Shown piece after piece: positions 44,198 through 53,576 of a stretch of DNA of 64,000 nucleotides; position 1 is the first letter of the stretch; the number at the start of each line of letters is the position of its first letter. Position numbers and translations under genes: made by a program. The DNA is from Yersinia frederiksenii ATCC 33641. Its GTDB lineage: Bacteria; Pseudomonadota; Gammaproteobacteria; Enterobacterales; Enterobacteriaceae. Under the pieces are notes generated by a model that worked only from the letters and a program-made list of their open reading frames with translations, searched no databases and was not told the origin of the DNA. The stretch covers positions 1,649,459 through 1,713,458 of the forward strand of contig NZ_KN150731.1 in NCBI RefSeq assembly GCF_000754805.1, given 5' to 3'.

Positions 44198-44350
44198 AGC
44201 CCTTTACTAGAAGCCGCGATAAACACTTCATCGCATCATAACACTTTATGATGCGATGAAGTGTTTATCGCAATCATAAAAGTGCTCAATAAGTTAGAGT
44301 CTGGCTAACCGCCCGACTAGACGCAAAAACCGTCCATACGCTAAAGAGCT
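44198..44350 (-). ncRNA. Retron msr-msd RNA
   Basis: Read leftward, the RNA starts with a1 (AGCTCTTTA, 44350-44342), complementary with one G-U pair to a2 (TAAAGGGCT, 44206-44198). Directly after a1 comes TTAGCG, matching the branch-G context of known retrons. An msr stem follows (AGTCGGGC...GCCAGACT). The msd is a perfect 26-bp hairpin with a 4-base loop, arms 44216-44241 and 44246-44271. Order promoter, a1, msr, msd, a2, reverse transcriptase is canonical. Confidence 0.85.
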
Positions 44351-44357
44351 GACAGTG

Positions 44358-44387
44358 ATGATAGCTAACAATGTGTACTGACAGCAA
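44358..44387 (-). promoter_or_regulatory. Probable promoter of the retron RNA
   Basis: Leftward -35 TTGCTG (44387-44382) and -10 TATCAT (44363-44358) with an 18-bp spacer. Transcription would begin near 44351, at the first base of a1. Confidence 0.55.
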
Positions 44388-44868
44388 GCATTGCTGCTCG
44401 TGTGTTTTGGTGCAAACTTTGCTGCTAGATGAAACAGAGGCACTCATTACATCTCTTGCTGACTGAGACCAGCCTTGCCGACAACGCGCTTAAAATGCAG
44501 GATATAGGGTCTGAGGGCCTACGATAATCCACTCAAAATGTACGGTAAGAATGAGATTTGCGTCTGAAAAACTGATTGGTATTCAACACTGTTCGTTTAA
44601 TACCACTTCTGATGTATTTGCGGGCTGATCCTCAGCAGTTGTTACGGTGGTGAGAGCGTTGACGAATGTATGATTATTTCAATGTTTTTACTGAGTCGTC
44701 AGAAGTGAAATGTCCGCTCTTCGCTCATAGCTGACCCTTCTGCCTTTCCTTCGGCAACTTGGTGCCAGAAGCGGATGTTGTTTAGTTCATACAAGCATGA
44801 AGTTGAAACGTGAGTTCGTCTAGCTTAAATTAAAAGCCAATTTCAAAGAGCATAAGGATATTTTTAAA
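44388..44868. other. Intergenic stretch between retron and Shedu genes
   Basis: No gene is evident in 480 bases. It contains dispersed repeat copy 2 (44712-44738) and an AAGGATATTTTTAAATTG start region for the next gene. Confidence 0.5.
44712..44738 (+). repeat. Dispersed intergenic repeat, copy 2
   Basis: GTCCGCTCTTCGCTCATAGC followed by TGACCCT. Confidence 0.6.
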
Positions 44869-45939
44869 TTGAAAATTTTAGATTTAGTTCACGATTTTGG
44901 CAATAACCGAACTTCAGGAGTTGGTGGAATTTGCAGAGTCAGATGTTACATAAACAAAAAAGATATTATTGTGCTTTTAACCGACTTAGATGCATTAAAC
45001 GATGGACAGTCAGTAACCAATGCAGTAGAAAAAATAATAAGTTCAGTCTATGAACATGGGGTAGTTACACAACCAGCCATTTTCATAGAGCACTACGAAA
45101 GAAACTCACATAAGCTTGATACGTTTGATATAGTGAACATAAACCCAAAAACAGAGTGGATCTCAATATCAAGAGAAAAAGTGTTAGACTTACTCGGTTG
45201 TGATGAAGATGAGCTTTCTGAACGCAGCATAAATAATGGGAGGATATATGAGAAAGCTGATAAAATAAGGTACGCTCGAGATCCTTTTATAGATTCAAGT
45301 TATATACCTTCACCAGAATTCATTTCTCGTAAGTGCGAAATATTAAACTCTATGATTCCCAAGTCTTCAATTGCTCAGCTAATTGAGTCAGGTGCAAAGG
45401 AACAAGAAATTCAGCGAGTTATAAAAAGTGATTTGTCTTTAATTGCCGAGGCTTACGTCGGTGGTAATGAATATATTTGCTTTTCCGAATATCCATTAGC
45501 TGACGGATCAGTAGATTTTGTAATTTTCACAGGCAGGTCGCGTATGGATATCATCCTAATTGAAGTGAAAGGGGCTAACTTTAACTTAGTTAATGCGAAT
45601 AACTACGGTTCATTTAACCATAAAGTTAGAGATGCCGCAGAGCAGATCGAAAAAAGGCTTGGTCTAGTCTATAGGGATTATGAATCGTTTCGGAAAGATG
45701 CTCATGAAAAACGAATGAAAGTTTTATCAGGTGATTTAATCCATAATGCATTCGTCGGACCCAAATCTTGTAAACAAGTAGATCCAAATAAAGATGTATA
45801 CGTTCGTTCTATTGTCATTGGGGGGCGAACAGTAAATGATTTAGAAGAAAGTAAAAAACGCCATGACTATGAAATTCATTCAACTCCGCCTATCCGTATT
45901 GAATCTTGGGATACTTGGCTTAGGAGATTAACACGATAG
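44869..45939 (+). CDS. sduA: Shedu anti-phage nuclease SduA (DUF4263)
   Basis: A 356-residue protein with a TTG start after AAGGA. The C-terminal half carries the Shedu PD-(D/E)XK nuclease: ICFSEYPLADGSVDFVIF (D), MDIILIEVKGANFNL (E-x-K) and FNHKVRDAAEQIEKRLGLV. The N-terminal 150 residues are an unrecognised sensor-like region. Shedu is a single-gene anti-phage system. It is divergent from the retron system and shares its intergenic region. Confidence 0.8.
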   Translation: MKILDLVHDFGNNRTSGVGGICRVRCYINKKDIIVLLTDLDALNDGQSVTNAVEKIISSVYEHGVVTQPAIFIEHYERNSHKLDTFDIVNINPKTEWISISREKVLDLLGCDEDELSERSINNGRIYEKADKIRYARDPFIDSSYIPSPEFISRKCEILNSMIPKSSIAQLIESGAKEQEIQRVIKSDLSLIAEAYVGGNEYICFSEYPLADGSVDFVIFTGRSRMDIILIEVKGANFNLVNANNYGSFNHKVRDAAEQIEKRLGLVYRDYESFRKDAHEKRMKVLSGDLIHNAFVGPKSCKQVDPNKDVYVRSIVIGGRTVNDLEESKKRHDYEIHSTPPIRIESWDTWLRRLTR

Positions 45940-46036
45940 TCTGTGCCGAAAGATAGAGCCTGTGCATAATGAACTCGATGTGCCTTTATGTGCAGCTCGT
46001 TGATAAGCTCACAATTGCTTTGGTTGCAAGCCAAAC

Positions 46037-46199
46037 GTCCGCTCCTCGCTCATAGCTGACAGTCAGGCTTAATCGTATCTTGCTACAGAACACAACACGA
46101 ACGCATTAAACGTATCGAAATTTTTACGAATGGTTACGAATTAGCTGTTAACTATATGAATTTAAAGGCTAGGGAAGTAACGTAATGAAAAGTGTTTTC
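46037..46199 (+). repeat. 163-bp direct repeat, left copy
   Basis: Collinear without gaps with 63811-63973, including the dispersed repeat unit and the segment GTATCGAAATTTTTACGAAT. It lies 62 bases left of the attachment core at 46261. Confidence 0.8.
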
Positions 46200-46260
46200 T
46201 GAAGAGGAGTTAATATAATCTCATGATTTAAAAGAGAAAAACACTTATAAATCTGAAATA

Positions 46261-46285
46261 GGAATCGTATTCGGTCTTTTTTTAA
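46261..46285 (+). repeat. Putative attachment core, copy 1
   Basis: 25 bases starting GGAATCGTATTCGGTC and ending TTTTTTTAA, identical to 59687-59711. It lies 64 bases beyond the 3' end of an integrase fragment, as attL/attR cores usually do. Confidence 0.65.
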
Positions 46286-46348
46286 TATGTTGATTTATAT
46301 GATTTTATTTTTAAGATCCCGAAATCTCCACGAAATCCTATATCCGGC

Positions 46349-46795
46349 CTAAATTTCTACCCACTCATTTTTACGTGAATCAAGGTATACATTCGTCATT
46401 TTCATCGACTTGTGGCCGAGTAATTTCTGAGCAAATTCTTTACTGTATTCTGCCTCATAGAGCCGTGAGGCCAGGCTGCGAATTTCATGAAAGCTGGGAG
46501 GGGATATTTCATAAACTAGATCGGTAGCCTTCAATGCTTTAACAAATGCTTTAGTGAGTGAGTCGGCATTTAATGCGCCCGGTTCGCGACCAGACTTTTT
46601 ACTGGCAGAACTAATAAGATATTCACTCTTACAATTATTCAGACACTGTTCAATAACCTCACCAACAGTGGTATTCATTATTTCCAGTCGTAGTGAGAGT
46701 GAGATAGCAATTTGATTGCCGGTCTTACCCTGTATTACCCACAGTTTTCCATCATGCACATCACCTCTTTTTAATTGTCGGCTACCAACAGGAGT
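46349..46795 (-). pseudogene. Tyrosine integrase, C-terminal fragment 1
   Basis: About 148 residues of the catalytic domain: DVHDGKLWVIQGKTGNQIAI, FHEIRSLASRLYE (Arg of the active site), AQKLLGHKSMKMTN and the nucleophile in VYLDSRKNEW. The N-terminal two thirds are missing; upstream the DNA joins a virion-protein gene of the opposite strand. The gene reads towards the attachment core. Confidence 0.8.
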
Positions 46796-47202
46796 TTGGT
46801 AAGGCACGCCAACAGGCGGCTACTGAACTGTCTGCGGGTGGTGTTGATCCGAGTAGCGGTAAATTCCAGGGGACACTGCAAACGTTGCAAAGTGACCAGG
46901 TAGCCGGGCAAATCGACACGACCAACCGGGCGCAAACCTCACAACAGGATAAATATGTCGCCGGGTTACAGGATGTGGTGGCAATGGGGGCCGGTCAGAA
47001 AGCTGATGCGCTGTCAGGTTATAGCAACATTGCCAGTCAGAGCTTAAACAAGGCCACGAGTGACGCGCAAAGATCACTGAGTGACCGTCAGGCTGTTGGG
47101 CAATTGGTGGGGGCTGCGGGTGGATTGGCTGCCCGCAGTTATGGGTTGAAAGACGCAACGGCATCCGGTAGTCGGTCAACCGGTGTATTTGGCGGCAACT
47201 AA
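46795..47202 (+). pseudogene. Podovirus-type internal virion protein, 5'-truncated
   Basis: The frame is open from the junction with the integrase fragment and has no start of its own. FGKARQQAATELSAGGVDPS and DVVAMGAGQKADALSGYSNI, ending in STGVFGGN, resemble Gln/Ala/Ser-rich internal virion proteins of podoviruses. The missing 5' end and the hybrid junction show a deletion. Confidence 0.55.
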
Positions 47203-47217
47203 TGACAGGAGATAGCG

Positions 47218-47601
47218 ATGGGACAAGCATCTGATACCTATGCCAACCTAATCCGTGACCAGTATAACGACTGGCTTACGCGCTTCTATCCGAAGCAAAA
47301 AGAGCTAATGGGGCTGGCTACCAGCGGTGAGTTGATGAACCAGCAATTAACCCGCGTCAGTGACAGCTCTGCCAACAGTTTGCGTTCTGCTCAGTTGGGT
47401 ACACAAAATCAGTTAGCACGTTACGGTACAACTCAGACGGCAAACCCGAACGATAACAGTTTGGGGTTACGTTCAGCACTGGCCACTGCGGGTGCAAAAA
47501 ATGGGATCCGTGAAGCAGAGCAGGACCGACAGATGAATATTTTAACTGGTGGTAGTGCCAGCCTGCGTGAGCAAATGAGTATTGGCGGAGGAAGTAACTA
47601 A
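47218..47601 (+). CDS. Internal virion-type protein, 127 aa
   Basis: GQASDTYANLIRDQYNDWLT and NQQLTRVSDSSANSLRSAQL give a low-complexity helical protein typical of podovirus ejection-protein clusters. AGGAGATAGCG precedes the ATG. The stop overlaps the next start (TAATG). Confidence 0.55.
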   Translation: MGQASDTYANLIRDQYNDWLTRFYPKQKELMGLATSGELMNQQLTRVSDSSANSLRSAQLGTQNQLARYGTTQTANPNDNSLGLRSALATAGAKNGIREAEQDRQMNILTGGSASLREQMSIGGGSN

Positions 47602-47861
47602 TGGGATACGGACTGATTGATGCTGCCCGAGAGACCCGGCAGCAGGCCATGCAAGGGCTTAGTGATGCTTCTAACCGTGAGATGCAGCGTGAGTCTGCAA
47701 ATGAACAACTCAAATCCCAGCAAAAACAGAGCCAAATGAGCATGATTGGCGTCGGGGCCGGTACTGGCATGGCGGTGGGTGCCACCTATGGTGCTGCGGG
47801 CGGGCCGATTGGTATGGGTATTGGTGCCGCAGTGGGTTTGCTGGCCAGTAGTTTCTTCTAA
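47601..47861 (+). CDS. Small glycine-rich virion-type protein, 86 aa
   Basis: The N-terminus is charged and helical (RETRQQAMQGLSDASNREMQ). The C-terminal 35 residues are a glycine/alanine-rich hydrophobic segment (IGVGAGTGMAVGATYGAAGG), probably membrane-interacting. Co-translated with its neighbours. Confidence 0.55.
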   Translation: MGYGLIDAARETRQQAMQGLSDASNREMQRESANEQLKSQQKQSQMSMIGVGAGTGMAVGATYGAAGGPIGMGIGAAVGLLASSFF

Positions 47862-47873
47862 AGGATAATTATC

Positions 47874-49250
47874 ATGGGCGTACAAGGTTTAGCGGACGGC
47901 TTTCTGGCGGGTTTCAACACGGCAGATCAGGCGATCAGTCGCAACCGCGAACTCGGACTGCGAGATGCTGCTCAGCAGCAACAGATTAAAGACTCTGACC
48001 GTAGCTATGGTCTGGCGAAAGAACAGATTGATTGGCGTAAAGAGACTGACAACCGTGACCACCAATACAAGTCGCAACGCGATAGCGTAGGTGATGAACA
48101 GTGGAATAAGAACTATGGTTTGGCGCAGGCCAACCAACGTACAGCAAATGCCAGCTTAGGCATGCGGGCGCAGGAACTCAACATGAGGAAGAGTGAATTT
48201 AACTTCCAACGTTCTCAGGCTGAACGCCAGCAGCGTATGCAAGAAGAAATGCCAGTTGTCCAAGCGCTCTACAAACAGATTGAAACCACTGGGCAGGTTG
48301 ACCCTCAATTGTATGGGCAAATTTCAAAGGATAATCCGCTACATCCGTCCCGCTTCTTTGGTCAGGGAGCAATTGATAACGTCATAGAAATTAACCAGAT
48401 TATGCCGAAGGTGCTTTCGGGGGAAATGAACTACAACGATCCGAAAGTATTAAAGACAATGAATACTGTGCTGGCCCCTTATATTGAGCGCAATATTGAT
48501 GAAGTCGATCCGGAGTCAGGGAAGAAAATTAAGAGCAAAGAGCTGGCCCATATTGGTATCAGTGAAGATGGCAAGTTTGTTATTCCCGGACTGAAAGTCA
48601 CTTATAGCGATGGTTCAACTGCCAACAAACCTATGACTCAATTCGGTTCCGCTGATGTGAATGATAACCAGGTAGCGAAAATCCCTATTGATGAGTTTAT
48701 GAATAAGGTAAGGGGTTACAGCCAGATGGTAGGGCAACTTAACCAGCCAGACCGAGCCAAGTTTATTGGCAATATGGTTAACCCACCAGATAAAGCCGCC
48801 ATGCGTCAGGAAAGTGAGGGCTATCGCAAAGAGCTGCTGGATATCAGCAAGGATGAAGGTAAGCAGCTGGCCGCGCTAAATAAAGATGGCGCGATGATGG
48901 ATGAGAAGCAACTGGCCACCGCAAAACAGGAAATTAAGAGCAACTCTGAGCAACGCCGTCAGCAAGCTTCTGAACTCTATGGTGTTGGTGGGAGCCGTGG
49001 TTCTCAGAATCAATCCGGCATTGACCCAGCTGAATTGGAAGCATTTGCGGGGGAGTACCAAAAAGAATTTGGTGAAGCCCCTGATCTGAATAACCCACAG
49101 GATCAGCAGGTCTTTATGGCATGGAAACAGAAAAAAGGGGAGGGGAAGCAGCAGAGGGCTATAAGCAGTACCACTCAGGAAACCTCCACTTCTGGTGATA
49201 GCTTTACTGCCCAGCAGTTACGAGAGGTTTATAGTCGAGCGGCAAAGTAA
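47874..49250 (+). CDS. Internal virion protein, 458 aa
   Basis: Starts after AAAGGATAATTATC. Glutamine-rich helical N-terminus (RELGLRDAAQQQQIKDSDRS), a central folded segment, and a Gln/Glu-rich C-terminus (AEEGEYQ-type: AFAGEYQKEFGEAPDLNNPQ). The layout matches DNA-ejection proteins in podovirus prophages. Apparently intact. Confidence 0.55.
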   Translation: MGVQGLADGFLAGFNTADQAISRNRELGLRDAAQQQQIKDSDRSYGLAKEQIDWRKETDNRDHQYKSQRDSVGDEQWNKNYGLAQANQRTANASLGMRAQELNMRKSEFNFQRSQAERQQRMQEEMPVVQALYKQIETTGQVDPQLYGQISKDNPLHPSRFFGQGAIDNVIEINQIMPKVLSGEMNYNDPKVLKTMNTVLAPYIERNIDEVDPESGKKIKSKELAHIGISEDGKFVIPGLKVTYSDGSTANKPMTQFGSADVNDNQVAKIPIDEFMNKVRGYSQMVGQLNQPDRAKFIGNMVNPPDKAAMRQESEGYRKELLDISKDEGKQLAALNKDGAMMDEKQLATAKQEIKSNSEQRRQQASELYGVGGSRGSQNQSGIDPAELEAFAGEYQKEFGEAPDLNNPQDQQVFMAWKQKKGEGKQQRAISSTTQETSTSGDSFTAQQLREVYSRAAK

Positions 49251-49325
49251 TAAATATGTTTCTTATTATTCTTAGAGACTCCTGATATTATGTAATCAGC
49301 TACTTATTATAAGGAATAGTGCATA

Positions 49326-50034
49326 GTGAAACGGATTCTAAGTGTCTGCACCCTGACTTTTGTATTATGTGCGTGTGATAGGAATGATGAACCTTTATCT
49401 TTTACGCCGAACGTTGCAAGTATCTCAAATATATTTGGGCTAGATCCATTACACGGACCAGTGAAATCACTCAGTCAAAAAATGCTGGATGCTAATGGGA
49501 ATGTTGTTTCTGAAGTTCATGCAAATATTGATGATAAGGGTTGTTTTACTTCAATAAAGGCACGTACTGCTGTGTTGGAAATAGATACGGATTACGTGAA
49601 AGATGGCAATTTTTATATTGATAGTAATACCAAAGAAAAAAATTAATTTTGAATGAAAAATGCAATGTTACGCAAACTATGAATGGAGATATTAAAACAC
49701 TACTGAATAATAAAGGGTTTGTAACAGATGTTAAAATATCAGAAAGTGGAAAAATAAGAAAACATTACGAGTATGACGAAAGTGGATATCCTATTTTAGA
49801 TGTAAGTTATGAAAAAATATTGTGTATAAAATAGTGACTGAATTTAATGCTAAAGCAATAAATCCATTTAACTATGAAACGAAGAGTTACATGAATGACA
49901 AACTTGAAGTTTCAACAACAAGAAATTGTACGAGAGATTTACATGGTAACCCGTTATCTTGTAAAATAAAAGGCATATACCCTGATGGAAGAATAATAGA
50001 AACATCCGAGGCAATATATAATACTATTGATTAA
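49326..50034 (+). pseudogene. ynfC: YnfC-like lipoprotein, broken by two frameshifts
   Basis: Three consecutive fragments (49326-49646, 49649-49834, 49822-50034) together follow E. coli YnfC. The first has signal peptide and lipobox VLCAC and LSFTPNVASISNIFGLDPLH, GPVKS. The second has NNKGFVTDVKI and YEYDESGYPI. The third has CTRDLHGNPLSCKI ending NTID. Breaks fall at runs of A near 49636-49645 and 49812-49818. A lipoprotein of unknown function, inactivated unless slippage restores the frame. Confidence 0.7.
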
Positions 50035-50151
50035 AGTAATTTTAATTGAGGCTATAAGATATTGGAGTCTGTATTGTCAATTGTAGTACGAGACAACTGC
50101 AATCTATAATATTGCTTAGCCAAACAGAACGCGCTAAATTACCCAAAGATG

Positions 50152-50187
50152 CCGAAGTGAGCTTTAAATAGCCCTTCGGTTTTTTTA
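50152..50187 (+). terminator. Rho-independent terminator
   Basis: CCGAAG (50152-50157) pairs with CTTCGG (50174-50179), followed by TTTTTTTT. It closes the transcript of the lipoprotein remnant. Confidence 0.6.
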
Positions 50188-50200
50188 TGCACGAAATCTA

Positions 50201-50232
50201 GCCTCGACAGGTTCGCTTGCCGGGGCTTTTTT
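50201..50232 (+). terminator. Second rho-independent terminator
   Basis: GCCTCG (50201-50206) pairs with CGGGGC (50221-50226), followed by TTTTTT. It stands just before the Rha leader. Confidence 0.45.
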
Positions 50233-50281
50233 ATTCCCATTTTCCTCGGCACAACGCATGTGCCTCAAACCATCGAACCTG

Positions 50282-50365
50282 ATTAGAAATGAGCCTTTGA
50301 GGAGCCAGTACGGTTGGTACGCCTCGATGGGCTGGTTTCCTATGCGCCAAAGGTTCATTTCTAAT
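50282..50365 (+). ncRNA. Long-stem leader upstream of rha
   Basis: Arms 50282-50299 and 50348-50365 pair at 17 of 18 positions, enclosing a 48-base insert with its own stem (GTAC/GTAC flanked by GAGG/CCTC). The 3' arm ends 5 bases before AAAGGAG, so folding could hide the ribosome site of the Rha gene. Confidence 0.5.
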
Positions 50366-50377
50366 AAAGGAGTACCG

Positions 50378-50953
50378 ATGAACAAACAAATGGTCGTCAT
50401 CCCACAATTTGATTTTCGAGACATGGTGGATATGTCAGAGAACAAAGTGATAACCACCTCACTTAAGGTTGCTCAATGCTTTAGCAAGCGTCACAAAGAT
50501 GTTCTAAGGGCAATTCGAAACCTGAAATGTTCCGATGATTTTACCCAGCGCAATTTCGCGCCCACTGATTTCATTGATAAAAATAGCGATATGAAGCCGA
50601 TGTTTAATATAACTCGTGATGGCTGTATGATGCTGATTATGGGATTTACCGGTAAACCTGCAACGGCGATTAAAGAGGCGTATATCAATGCTTTCAACTG
50701 GATGGCAGAGCAACTAAAGCATCGTCGTGCAATTGGTGAACAAGCACAGCATCTATTTGCCATAAAAGAAAATGTTTCGAAGGTTAAGGGGACTATCGGT
50801 AGTCGATTGATGAATGCGCGAAAGAAGGAAAAACACAGACTTAATCTTGAATATGAACGTATTAAAGTCCTCTCGCAGCCGGATCTTATTAATACTATCG
50901 AACAGCCTCACAACGAGGCTTTTTTTACGTCTGAAATTTGGAGCGCCAAATGA
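50378..50953 (+). CDS. Rha family phage regulatory protein
   Basis: A 191-residue protein from ATG 50378 after AAAGGAG. VITTSLKVAQCFSKRHKDVL, RAIRNL and FNITRDGCMMLIMGFTGKPA, then AIKEAYINAFNWMAEQL are the pRha domain. Family members regulate phage growth and can interfere in strains lacking IHF. The C-terminus (RKKEKHRLNLEYERIKVLSQ) is a basic coiled coil. It lies between virion genes, an atypical site caused by rearrangement. Confidence 0.75.
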   Translation: MNKQMVVIPQFDFRDMVDMSENKVITTSLKVAQCFSKRHKDVLRAIRNLKCSDDFTQRNFAPTDFIDKNSDMKPMFNITRDGCMMLIMGFTGKPATAIKEAYINAFNWMAEQLKHRRAIGEQAQHLFAIKENVSKVKGTIGSRLMNARKKEKHRLNLEYERIKVLSQPDLINTIEQPHNEAFFTSEIWSAK

Positions 50954-51090
50954 CTTACGACCCAAAGCAGCAACGTCCAGAACAACAAACTACCAACAAC
51001 AATCGAGAAGCGCTTAATATCCGACAGCCAGGTGAGAATGCTAACACTGGTTTTGATTGGGGTGCCGTATCGTGCCTTTACCATGATTGA
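50950..51090 (+). pseudogene. Short hybrid frame, 46 aa
   Basis: ATG 50950 overlaps the Rha stop. The product MTYDPKQQRPEQQTTNNNRE continues to GFDWGAVSCLYHD. The end lies in the wrong frame of the following virion gene, so it looks like a gene start fused out of frame to that gene's 3' part. Confidence 0.35.
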
Positions 51091-52675
51091 CCTTGAGCGT
51101 AGTAATTCCACCTTTATGAAGGCAGCACGCACGGCTAAAAAGGTGCTGACCGTCAGCACCACATCGATGCCTGATTTTATCATTCGTAACTTTATGCGCG
51201 ATTCTATCCATTCATGGGCCATTAACAAAGATGGTTTTAAGCCGGTTACCGCTTCATGGGCCGGATTTAAAAAAGCATTACGCACTGATGATAGCCTGGT
51301 GGATATGATGTTTGCCGGTGCCACTTTTGGTGGCGGTTATTCGAATGTTTATGATCCGGCTTCGACCGCTAAAACCATTCGTAGCGTGCTGCGGCGTAAA
51401 GGCTACAACGATAGCCAAATACAAGAGTTTGAATCTTCCATTGTCCGCAACAGCAAAGAGGTGATGGGCAAGGTCGAGCAGGGATTACATAAATACAAAA
51501 ATCTCAGTGAAGCAGCAGAAAACGCTAACCGACTGGCCACTTATGAAGCGGCAATTAAATCAGGGAAAAGTAAAGCGCAGGCGGCATTTGAATCGCGTGA
51601 CTTGATGGACTTCAGCATGATGGGGGCCAGCAATATCATGATAAACCTGAGTGATATGCTGCCGTTCTTCAATGCCCGCATGCAAGGGTTGAGTAAATTA
51701 GGCCGAGGTATCAAAGAGAATCCGCGTGAGGTGCTGAAGCGCGGCGGCATGATTACGGCTGCCTCACTGGCACTGATGGCCCTGAATTGGGACGATAAAC
51801 GCTATGAAGAGCTACAAGACTGGGATAAAGACACCTATTGGCATGTCTGGATTGGTGACCAGCATATCCGTTTCCCAAAACCGTTCGAAATCGGCTTGAT
51901 GTTTGGCACCTTGCCGGAGCGATTTGTCCGTGCGCTAGGCGGTAAAGATAGCGCGGCTAAATTTGGCAAGCTGGTGGCGCATAACTTTATGGAAACCATG
52001 GCATTCAACCCGATCCCACAAGTCGCCATGCCGATTGCTGAGGCTTATGTTAACTATGATTTCTTCAAAGGTGGGCCGATTGAGAACATGGCCGACAGCA
52101 ATTTGATGGCCGGAGCCCGTTATAACGACCAGACCAGCCTGCTGATGCGCGAAGTGGGTGAGGCTACCAATATGTCACCGAAGATGCTGGATCATATTGT
52201 GATGGGCTACACTGGCAGCTTAGGCAGCTATGTGATGGGCGCTACCAATCAGCTGATGCGTAACCTGAAAGACTACGGCGAAACTCCGGCCATGCGCCTA
52301 GATGAAATGCCGGTGATTAAATCCTTCTTCCGTGGCTCCGATCCGGCCAAATCTACCCAGTTCACCGAAGATTTTTACCGCATGATGACTGAAGCCAATC
52401 AGATAAACAGCACTATTAACAGCTTCCGTAAGCAGGGGCGTGGCGATGATGTCAATGAATTGATAGAGGAAAATAGAGGGAAATTATCGCAGCGTCAGGG
52501 GCTAACAGCGACTCAGAAACAAGTGAAAGCACTGAATGCCCAGATTGAAATGATGAGGCGGGACCGGATACTCACGGCGGATCAGAAAAGAGAAAAAATT
52601 GACCGACTGATGGCAACCAGAAATAAACTGGTACAGCAGGCGGTGGAAAGGGTGAATCCGTACTTTAATAAGTAA
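51032..52675 (+). pseudogene. Large polyvalent virion protein, C-terminal part (LPD38-like)
   Basis: 547 residues, open to the stop. The segment from VPYRAFTMIDLERSNSTFMK on resembles the C-terminal region of the giant polyvalent proteins of podovirus-type prophages (LPD38). Features include SMPDFIIRNFMRDSIHSWAI, QAAFESRDLMDFSMMGASNI and MLPFFNARMQGLSKLGRGIK. Parent proteins are several thousand residues and are injected with DNA. The apparent start MRMLTLVLIG lacks a ribosome site, so the gene is 5'-truncated. Confidence 0.65.
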
Positions 52676-52762
52676 AATTTAAAGGGAGTTTGGAAAAACT
52701 CCCTAATTTATAAATCTTTGAGCAAGACAATGTTGCCGCACTTATAGATGGCTTGAATTGTC
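52582..52762 (+). repeat. Direct repeat, left copy (3' end of the polyvalent gene)
   Basis: Matches 53583-53762 over about 180 bases, covering the last 30 codons, the stop, a hairpin (AGGGAGTTT/AAACTCCCT, 52683-52704) and downstream sequence. Confidence 0.75.
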
Positions 52763-52803
52763 AACGCAAAAGTGGTCCCATCTTGAGGGCACAACTCTAT
52801 GAA

Positions 52804-53328
52804 TTAACCAATTTTCCAGAATGGACGGGTGCAAATATTTTTTACATTCCAATACTTAACTGGGTTCTTCGCATGATTTTTGATTACATCATCGGGGTTT
52901 ACTGATGCGTCCGGGATGAAGTCTGCAGGGACCTGAATGGCTTGGCTTCCCGAGGCGATATAATAATACTTCCCTGCTTCCGGAATGAGTGACGAATGGG
53001 AGTTTCGAATATATCCTCCCCCTTGATTTTTGATCTGCGAAACAGAGTATAGGACATTGGGTTTTATCTTACTAACAACTACATTACCCTTAGCTTGAAA
53101 GATATTTGAGTCAAGTTCATAGCGATCAGACATATCGTAGCAATTGCTTTGGTTGTTGAACGTGTAAGAACCTAGATAGATGGTGCCTACATTTCCCTCC
53201 TTGTTAAGTACATACAACGTCGCAGCATCGCTTCCAGTGTAGTCTTTGTAATCAAGAGGTAATATTTTAGCGCACCCTGTAAGCCCCAGAGAGATTGCAG
53301 CTACGATGACGGTTTTATTTAATTTCAT
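52804..53328 (-). CDS. Putative lipoprotein, 174 aa
   Basis: From ATG 53328 after AAAGGACGAT. Signal peptide MKLNKTVIVAAISLGLTGC with lipobox LTGC. Mature part is beta-rich with two cysteines (SNCYDMSDRY and NICTRPFW), reminiscent of small phage-borne outer-membrane lipoproteins. It lies between the two direct repeats and opposite to them, so it was probably brought in as one cargo gene. Function unknown. Confidence 0.6.
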   Translation of the reverse strand: MKLNKTVIVAAISLGLTGCAKILPLDYKDYTGSDAATLYVLNKEGNVGTIYLGSYTFNNQSNCYDMSDRYELDSNIFQAKGNVVVSKIKPNVLYSVSQIKNQGGGYIRNSHSSLIPEAGKYYYIASGSQAIQVPADFIPDASVNPDDVIKNHAKNPVKYWNVKNICTRPFWKIG

Positions 53329-53445
53329 ATCGTCCTTTATTGTGTGTAAGTTCGTTGCCCATGTTAAATACAATAATTAGCAGATAGGTGCGTTATCGGC
53401 TGTATTTAATTTTTCTTCAATCATATCAATGTCCTTTCTTCGCCG

Positions 53446-53570
53446 ATTGTCAGATTGAGTGGCTACTAATCCATGTTGCAGCATCAATAATTATTTGAGA
53501 GCATCTTTAACGATGACGAACAGAACCAGTAGCAGAATAAATCCGATAATCCCTAAAATGATGCTGGCAT
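53446..53570 (-). pseudogene. Fragment of the 70-aa membrane protein gene
   Basis: Homologous to 59266-59390. It retains the leftward C-terminal codons (IILGIIGFILLLVLFVIVKD then ALK) and the downstream flank, and breaks off at about 53570 where the polyvalent-gene repeat begins. Confidence 0.65.
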
Positions 53571-53576
53571 TCTAAC

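Noticed and set aside
44216..44271. Perfect 26-bp hairpin considered as a MITE or terminator
   Set aside because: It is flanked by complementary a1/a2 and a branch-G context directly upstream of a retron reverse transcriptase, so it is the msd stem.
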